Shown here one piece after another: positions 9,029 through 14,843 of a DNA stretch of 14,843 bases (position 1 is the stretch's first letter; every line of letters begins with the position of its first letter). The notes below the pieces were generated by a model that did no database searches, was not told the DNA's origin, and saw nothing but the letters and a program-made list of their open reading frames with translations. A program made the position numbers and the translations under genes. The stretch spans positions 1 to 14,843 of the forward strand of contig JAAMXY010000138.1 of assembly GCA_019677205.1 (NCBI GenBank), given 5' to 3'. This stretch comes from Pinguiococcus pyrenoidosus (taxonomy: Eukaryota; Sar; Pinguiophyceae; Pinguiochrysidales; Pinguiochrysidaceae).

Positions 9029-11263
9029 TCATGCCGCCAGTCCAGGTTGGACTACTGTGCCATTCTGATCTTCATTCTGCGAGTACAGTTCGTCCAGCTT
9101 CTCCTGATAAACCTTGAGGATAATGTGACGCTTCAGCGACAGCTTCGGCGTAAGGAAACCATTTGCCGTGGAGAATGATTCTTCCACGAGGTACCAACGC
9201 TTTGGCACCTCGTACTTCTTCAGCATGTTCCGAGCGACGACCATCTCGACTTCACCGTGGAAAAGCTCCTGCACGGCGGGTTCGGCCACAATCTTCTCCC
9301 ACTCCTCCCCAGCAAGATGAGGTTTGTTCTTTATTAGCCAGGGGTCAAAGACCGCTCTTTCTGGAACAAGCAGAGCCACATTGAAAGGGCGATTGTCGCC
9401 CCACACGACTGCTTGTTGGATGAAAGGAGATGTGCACAGAATCTCCTCAAGTGGGCCAGGGACGACATACTTGCCATTTTCCAGCTTGTACTGTTCTTTC
9501 AGCCTTCCAGTGATTGTCAACCTGTTCATGTCGTCAACAGATCCCATATCCCCTATGAGGTGTGGAACACGCAAAATGAGAAAGACGCAAAATGAGAAAC
9601 AGGCAAGCTGCTGATAAGCAGCCTTCAGTTGCCCTACCAGTACGGAAGAAAAGGTCACCGTCCAGTTCGAAGAACACTTCAGCATTTGCTTCCGGCTTGT
9701 TCCAGTATCCACGCATGACGTTCGGTCCAGAAACGCAGATTTCTCCTTCTTCTCCGAGGGGCATCTCTACGCCGTTTCGAACAATCTTCACAACGACGTC
9801 AGCAACGGGAATCCCCGCTGTACCGAGCTTGCGAACTGGATACTCGTTGGAGTTGATCACCACGATCGGAGAGGTCTCAGTAAGGCCATAGCCTTCAAAA
9901 ATTGGAATTCCGATGTCTTCGAAGAACTCGAGGACATGACCTGCGCAGCATTCTGGTCAACGTGGCAAACTTCCTACAGGCTTGATGGGTCACTTACACG
10001 GTGTCGCAGCTCCACCAGCAAATGCCATTCTTAGCCGACCACCTAGTCGATTTCGAATCTTTTGCAATACTATCCTGTCTAGGATGGCATGCTGAACCTT
10101 GGTGAAGATATCTGGGGACCGGCATTCCGTTTTCGCGTGACGAATCTTTCTGCTGGCCTGAAGGGCGGCATCGAAAAGATTCCTTCTCAGAGGTGTTTCC
10201 GACGCGATTTTTGTCATAACTCCATCGTAGACACGTTTGAACAGAGTGGGAACGCTGAAAAGAACCGTTGGTCTGACTTCATCAAGGTTCTCCAGAATCT
10301 TGTCATTGCTCTCCGCAATGCCAATTGCAGACCCTGTTGTCGATGTGAAGTAGTCAGGGATGCGAACGGCCTACCGAGACGCATAACGGAGATTACCAGC
10401 GGCAATTGCAGAGTGCAGTTCACAGTTTTGGCCATAGCAATGAGCCCACGGAAGAAACGCCAACGACACGTCGCCTGGACGAACGATGTCGGTCTCATAG
10501 TTGGGAAAGACCTTACGGACACCAGTAACGTTGCTTGCCAGGTTGCCATGGGTAAGCTCTACGCCTTTAGGCACGCCGGTCGTCCCAGAAGTGTATATCA
10601 GAGAAGCGAGATCATCTGGTTTGCAAGTATGCTCCGGCGCCGGTGGATAAGCTCCGTTCTTCGCCTACGCAACGTCGTGATCATCCGCTCACGTCTTCAT
10701 CCTTGACACGAGACGTCCCCTACCTTGGCGATGTGAAAGTGAAAGCAGTGGGAAGACTCATGCGGAGCATCGAAGGAGAGAACCCGCTCGATCTGCCCAA
10801 CTTGTCCAGCAAAGCCCTTCGTCTTGTGATAGATGTCCTCGCGCGCAACAAGTAGCACCTTGGCACCCGAGTCTTCAAGAATGTACTTCCAATCCTGCGG
10901 GCTCTGCGCTTCGTACATGGGGACATACACAGCACCGACAGCGTACGAACCGAAACTGCCGATAGCCCACTCGACGCGATTGTTGCTTATAACAGCCACC
11001 CGGTCACCTTCTTCGACTCCGAACGCAGAAAGGACAGCGGCAAAAGCGTCTGCTTCAGTGCCCCAGTCTTTGTAGCTCATCCACTCGAATCTCCCGGATG
11101 CTTGATTTTTGGTGCCAAACACTGGAGCGTCACCATGCTTGGCGACACTCATCTCCTTCATTTGCTTTAAGTCTTGAAAGGAGTCGATCAAGCTGCGAAC
11201 CGGGCTCCTGTGTCGCAAACGCGTCAGCTGCGTCGCAAGCGATATCTTCGCAATTCTTCTCAT
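9029..11263 (-). CDS. long-chain acyl-CoA synthetase (AMP-forming), five exons
   Basis: The enzyme activates fatty acids to acyl-CoA through an acyl-AMP intermediate. Exons in transcript order are 11263-10724, 10664-10397, 10333-9998, 9940-9638 and 9552-9029, giving 656 residues and a TGA stop. Introns are 59, 63, 57 and 85 bases, all GT-AG, in phases 0, 1, 1 and 1, and the frame closes exactly. Family motifs are intact: P-loop [11 protein letters not shown] at 204-214, [10 protein letters not shown] after it, the [10 protein letters not shown] motif at 397-406, RTGD at 481-484, and [15 protein letters not shown] at 498-512 with the C-terminal lysine region. The length matches long-chain synthetases. 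I chose ATG 11263 because it follows an unconvincing upstream stretch and gives an Arg-rich N-terminus ([20 protein letters not shown]) with no acidic residue in the first 26, which suggests mitochondrial import. No PTS1 is present at the end (GLAA). Substrate chain length cannot be read from sequence. Confidence 0.92.
9569..9600 (+). repeat. 16-base tandem duplication inside the last ACSL intron
   Basis: The units 9569-9584 and 9585-9600 (ACGCAAAATGAGAAAG and the same ending in C) match at 15 of 16 bases, head to tail. They lie within the 85-base intron 9553-9637 of the acyl-CoA synthetase, which is the longest intron in the window. Removing one copy would leave 69 bases, close to the other introns. 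Confidence 0.9.
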
Positions 11264-11675
11264 CCTCTCTTGCTTTTTATGATATGAAACTCGTCGGTGA
11301 ACAGAACGAGCGCGTGGGCGATGCTTTCTGCAATGGATTGAGCTCGAAAGCCAGGCATCGATGCCACTTTCCTGTTCAAGTTCGTGAGAAGTTTCCGCCC
11401 ACAACTGGGCTACCATATGCCATTCCAGGAGACAGCTTGAAGTATGCCAAGTTCAACTTCAATCGACAAATGAATGCGATCGACCCAAAAGCATGTTGAC
11501 ATGTATACGGGTTCGGTAGTTCTTAATTCTTTAGAATGATGTAATTTGAGCCGCCAAAGTAGCCACGAAAGCAAGCGTCGTATAAATTTAAGTTTTTGGA
11601 TTTCCAAAGTATAAACATCGATTCAATATCTTATAATATTCTGCAACAGTACAGTGAAACCTTTAATATCGGTAG
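11264..11675. other. upstream region of the acyl-CoA synthetase, AT-rich
   Basis: This is the left part of the 880-base divergent spacer. Bases 11500-11650 are clearly richer in A and T than the surroundings and probably hold promoter or 5' UTR sequence for the minus-strand gene. No convincing TATA box or coding exon was found. The sequence TACAGTGAAACC at 11650-11661 resembles the outer end of pogo/Tigger-type transposons (see findings). Confidence 0.45.
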
Positions 11676-11677
11676 TA

Positions 11678-11835
11678 CAGTATCCCTATCCTAATAGTGA
11701 CCAGTCTGATAGTGTTCCAAGCCGAATAGCGACTGAAGCTTATCGGGCCTCTTTTCGCCGGCTCTCTCAAGCTTTGGTCACTATTCTGCTTGGGACACTA
11801 TCAGGCTGGTGGTCACTATTAGGCCGGGGATGCTG
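11678..11835. mobile_element. palindromic MITE with TA flanks, Tc1/mariner (pogo/Tigger-like) type
   Basis: Two arms, 11678-11741 and 11769-11835, are inverted repeats of each other at about 54 of 64 positions plus one 3-base gap, with a 27-base loop. The element starts CAG and ends CTG and is bordered by TA on both sides (11676-11677 and 11836-11837), the expected target duplication for Tc1/mariner elements. Each arm carries three related short units (TAATAGTGACC, TGATAGTGTTCC, GAATAGCGACT in the left arm), like the subterminal repeats in some pogo/Tigger-type elements. It has no coding capacity, so it would be non-autonomous. The superfamily call is inference from the ends and TA borders. 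Confidence 0.75.
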
Positions 11836-11837
11836 TA

Positions 11838-12142
11838 TCTTGTTTTCTGCCAGTCAGGTGGTCATGCCGAGGTGTGCACAAGACCCAAGCCGCGATTGGC
11901 GAGCTTGCGGCAGATCTTCCTCATCCTTCAGTCCCTTATGAACACCAAGACATCACTGCTTGCAGGGGTACCACAATCGCCGCGAGCAGAAAGCAACGAA
12001 GGCGACAATCCGAGCTATTGTGGAAGCGACTGGCAGAACCAGCTGTGGCCTTGCTGGTATTGTAACCTCCAGTTGCCCAGCCAGGCCAAAGAGTGAACGT
12101 TGAATCGGTTTGCGAACGAGGGGCAGATTCTTGTCAACAACG
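11838..12142. other. upstream region of the OGFOD3-like gene
   Basis: These 305 bases between the MITE and the start codon show no supported coding region. In-frame sequence directly before the chosen ATG contains only non-ATG starts. The MITE ends about 300 bases before the start codon, so it may lie in or near the promoter. No specific promoter motif is assigned. Confidence 0.4.
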
Positions 12143-13116
12143 ATGATAACGCCAAGCACGACAATTGCAACAGCAAGCGCTGTCCTTTTCCTTCTTGTGT
12201 GCCTTTTCGATTCTCGGGTGAATATGCTCGTACCATGTGTCACGACATCTGCTGCTTCGAGACACTGGCACTGGACAACCCATTGCTTCGCAGAGACGCC
12301 GCAAGCGTCTCACGGCTGTTATCCAAGCCAGGAGTGCGGCCCGAAGTGCGGCAGGGCGCTAATTGATGATTTCATTACTAGCGAGGAAGCTGAGCGATTG
12401 CGAGATCTAGCAGATCGAGCTCTTTCCCGGCGGGGGAGGGTCGGGGGACCGGCAATCGTAGACCTGCTTTCGGGCTTTATTCGAGACAGTAACGGTCTAG
12501 GCAGGATAAACGATGGGCTGCAGGATCTTGATTCAATCGAATCACACGAGTATGGCTTCTATCGCGGTATCATTGAGCGGATACGGCTGACCGTCATCAA
12601 GATCTTCGACTTGGAGGAGCTGTTCTTTACAGCTCCAACTTTCATTACCCGAATCACTGCGAGCGAGCAGTGGGAACCGCAAGGGCCACACGACCAGTAC
12701 TGGCATCCACATGTAGATCAAATGAACACGGTACGCCATCAAGTGTTGACATTGAAGGCATGGAAGCACATAACGTCCTACAACATTGAAAGGAGCATTA
12801 CCACTGGTCCGGCCTGCTTTATCTATCTACTCAGGGCGAGGATTTCGAAGGAGGAGAATTGGTCTTCTACGAGAAAGGCTTCCTTCATGCGGAGTACGCC
12901 GATTTCTACGGTGTGAATGAGACCACAAGGTCACATTTGAAGCAGGAGCTGCTTGTCTCGCCCATTAAAGGTCGATTGCTGGCCTTTTCGGCTGGCAGGG
13001 AAAATCCACATCGCGTGAAAAGAGTCTTGACAGGTAGTCGGTATGTCCTGAGCTTTTGGTTCACATGTGAACCCAAGAAAGCCTTTGCGCCTCACTTCGA
13101 CAAGAGAGCGCAGTGA
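12143..13116 (+). CDS. OGFOD3-like membrane-anchored 2-oxoglutarate/Fe(II) oxygenase, two exons
   Basis: The product belongs to the prolyl-4-hydroxylase-like 2-oxoglutarate oxygenases and most resembles human OGFOD3, a single-pass membrane protein of uncertain substrate. Exons 12143-12730 and 12793-13116 give 303 residues and a TGA; the intron is 62 bases, GT-AG, phase 0. ATG 12143 gives an N-terminal hydrophobic segment (TIATASAVLFLLVCLF, residues 7-22) that fits a signal anchor or signal peptide. Catalytic features are intact: iron ligands His190 and Asp192 in YWHPHVD, distal His269 in ENPHRVKRV, and Arg279 in SRYVLSFWF as the likely 2-oxoglutarate contact. HYHWSGLLYLS and GGELVFYEK match the core strands. 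The conserved PTF-RI segment (APTFITRITA) supports OGFOD3 over collagen-type hydroxylases. The intron splits the gene just after the HxD motif. A role in the ER or Golgi lumen is inferred from the anchor. Confidence 0.85.
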
Positions 13117-13196
13117 CAGCAATCCGTTGGGGGCAGAAGCAGCTAGCCTGGCCCCGCTTTCCAGAGCTGCTGAGACTAGCATTGAAGATGACCTGA

Positions 13197-14418
13197 TTAC
13201 TCGAAGAAAGTCGAGACGATGTCCACAAAATCCGCGAAACTGATGAAGCTCGCCGGATCCGCTCCCTGTGACGAGACATCAGCTCGGTCAGTCTTGGGTC
13301 TACTTTCCTTAGTATCCTGCACCTTGGACCGGAACTTACTATGTGGTGCATCAACATGGAGAACTCGTTTTCGCTGATCTCTTGACCTAATCCACCAAGC
13401 ATTTCCGGCAGCAGGTTCAATTGAATTTGGCGGCCACGATTCCCTTCTTTGTCCGCGGACCTAGCGACGAAGCTTTCAAAGTGCTCCCGCAACTTCGCGA
13501 TTTGCCTTCGCGTGAAGACTGGCGTGCGTCTTCCACAGTCCGCCCAGACATCAGAAGCGTCCGTGAAGTCTCCTGCCCTCCTCCGTCCCTTGCGGAGCTG
13601 CCTTTCTCCAGCTGCAGCTTCCTCAAGGATGAGATCCGGATCTGCTACGGTCAGGACGGGGAGGGTGAAGTCCAACGGAGAGGATAGCCCATGACGTCGC
13701 GTCTCGCGGACTTCAAGCGCTCGATACTCGCCCGTCTTGGCAATGTCATCCGTCCATTCTCCCTCTAAGACTTTGTTGGTGTCTTGAAAGATGTAGCACC
13801 CCGGACCTTCCTTCCTGCCGACAAGCCATTGGCCTTCAAAGCGATCTCCGTTCGCCTTCTGCAGCACCCCAAAGCCCGAACGAACGCCACCATGCCATTC
13901 TCCTTCATAAACATCTCCGTTTGCGTATCTCATTTTGCCACGGCCATGTCGTTTGTTCATGTACCACTCTCCTTCGTAGATGTCCGCAGTCTTTCCATTT
14001 CCAATCGCAACTCCGAGCCCTTGTCTTTTTCCGCTCACCCAGTCGCCCGAGTATCGCTTCCGAAGCTTCGGTCCTTCAAGTACCCATAGAGTGCCCCTTC
14101 CGTGGCGTTTCCCAGCAAGAAACTCCCCTTCGTATTTTGCTCCATGCTCCCAGACTTGCTTACCAAATCCCTCTTTCTTGTCTTCTACCCACTCTCCGAC
14201 ATATGTACCTTGAGGACGACACATGGTGAGTACATCGCCCCAAGTCACGAACTTTGCCTTGGCCTACCGGACTGTATGTAGGGCTGAAGCTTCGACGCCA
14301 TCCCTAAGCTCTTCGCCTTCCCGTAGTCAGGGTTGTACCGAACTCCGTACAGCGTTCGACGCGGTCCATCTCTTTTAACATGCGTTAGCCTGGCCCACAC
14401 CTCATCTATTGAAGACCT
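13197..14418 (-). CDS. MORN3-like protein fused to a degenerate EF-hand pair; 5' end unresolved
   Basis: Exons in transcript order are about 14418-14268, 14208-13340 and 13265-13197. Introns of 59 bases (14209-14267, phase 1) and 74 bases (13266-13339, phase 0) have GT-AG borders, and the stop is TAA. Seven MORN repeats follow one another (YVGEWVEDKKEGFG, YEGEFLAGKRHGRG, YSGDWVSGKRQGLG, YEGEWYMNKRHGRG, YEGEWHGGVRSGFG, FEGQWLVGRKEGPG, LEGEWTDDIAKTG). The WARL...KRDGPRRTLYGV start and the FTLPVLTVADPDLILEEA tail match MORN3, a protein of about 240 residues in human. About 100 further residues follow and resemble calmodulin EF-hands 1-2: FTRRQIAKLREHFESF, then LGGLGQEISENEFSMLM, then FISFADFVDIV, with loop acids mostly lost. 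The in-frame stop at 14428-14430 means translation starts in an upstream exon, or at ATG 14301, which would drop the conserved start. The gene is probably axonemal. Its end lies 80 bases from the convergent oxygenase gene. Confidence 0.82.
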
Positions 14419-14843
14419 CTGGGCACCTCATCGCCAAAAGCTCCCGCGCTTTGCTGGTTGCCAAGCGTTGTTCTCGACGACGACTCCCGAGGTCCACCAT
14501 TCTTCCAGACACCATTGTGGAGCTCGAGATCTGCATCGTCTTCGGGTGAAGGCTTCTTTCTGCCTTTGGAAAAAGCACCGCACCAAGAGGCGCCAAATCG
14601 TGGGCTAGATGAAACCGCACGCTCCCGGCGGTTTTTCGGGAGAGGATCCCAACCTGGTAACTGATCTTTCGCCCCGTGCACTTATCCTACGCTCCGAGAT
14701 CGGGCGTTGCACAGATGGTAGCAGGAAATCACGTCTTTGGTTCTGGTTATTTGTCCATATTCACGGAGCATGTCAACTTTTAAATATATAATAAAAACTT
14801 TAGTCCATATGGACCAATTGCGATCGGTAGGAATTTATTTGAA
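14419..14843. other. probable 5' exon or intron of the MORN3-like gene, then AT-rich spacer
   Basis: Two overlapping minus-strand open frames (up to about 14620 and 14681) begin with GTG rather than ATG and end near 14402-14406. One may contain the first coding exon of the MORN3-like gene, but I could not find a donor-acceptor pair that keeps frame with confidence. From about 14775 to the end the sequence is AT-rich and contains a perfect 12-base palindrome GTCCATATGGAC at 14803-14814. No other gene is supported. Confidence 0.35.

Noticed and set aside
10214-10549. 111-codon minus-strand open frame within the acyl-CoA synthetase locus
   Set aside because: It is an out-of-frame reading across an intron. 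The family motifs are found in the spliced frame instead.
11677-11836. Structured RNA gene or rho-independent-type terminator at the large hairpin
   Set aside because: CAG/CTG ends with TA borders and subterminal repeats fit a MITE better, and the host is eukaryotic.
12110-12142. Start of the oxygenase at base 12110
   Set aside because: That codon is TTG. ATG 12143 places the hydrophobic anchor directly at the N-terminus, as expected.
13061-13265. Uninterrupted MORN3-like frame running to 13061
   Set aside because: The read-through past 13340 loses domain similarity and would overlap the oxygenase 3' end. Splicing at GTAAGT...CACAG restores the second EF-hand and a stop at 13197.

Overview
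The window looks like nuclear DNA of a flagellated unicellular eukaryote. The evidence is spliceosomal introns with GT-AG borders, very short introns (57 to 85 bases), short gene spacing, two genes of the ciliary/flagellar axoneme (CFAP65 and a MORN3-like protein), a Ty3/gypsy integrase remnant and a TA-flanked MITE. The stop codons of the four main genes are TAG, TGA, TGA and TAA, and the 2159-codon CFAP65 frame has no internal stop, so the standard nuclear code fits. I cannot place the organism more precisely from sequence alone. A flagellated protist such as an alveolate or stramenopile is a reasonable guess, not a result.

Layout. Bases 1-84 may be the tail of a gene entering from the left. 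Bases 85 to about 2234 are a decayed mobile-element region: a Ty3/gypsy integrase core (about 781-1290) with one in-frame stop, then a Lys/Glu-rich coiled-coil plus SAP-like piece (about 1330-1610), then unassigned sequence. A single-exon CFAP65 gene fills 2235-8714 on the plus strand. Tail to tail with it lies a five-exon long-chain acyl-CoA synthetase on the minus strand (11263 down to 9029). The 880-base divergent spacer upstream of that gene carries a 158-bp palindromic MITE with TA flanks (11678-11835). Next is a two-exon OGFOD3-type membrane-anchored 2-oxoglutarate/iron oxygenase (12143-13116, plus). Tail to tail with it, only 80 bases away, is a MORN3-like gene fused to a degenerate EF-hand pair (13197 to about 14418, minus, 5' end unresolved). 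The right edge is AT-rich and without a recognised gene.

Functions. CFAP65 and the MORN3-like protein both point to the axoneme. The acyl-CoA synthetase activates fatty acids, perhaps in mitochondria, and the oxygenase probably acts in the secretory pathway. There is no operon logic here: gene pairs are convergent or divergent and are probably transcribed separately. The exon models were derived by hand. All four reading frames close across every proposed intron, but no transcript evidence was available.
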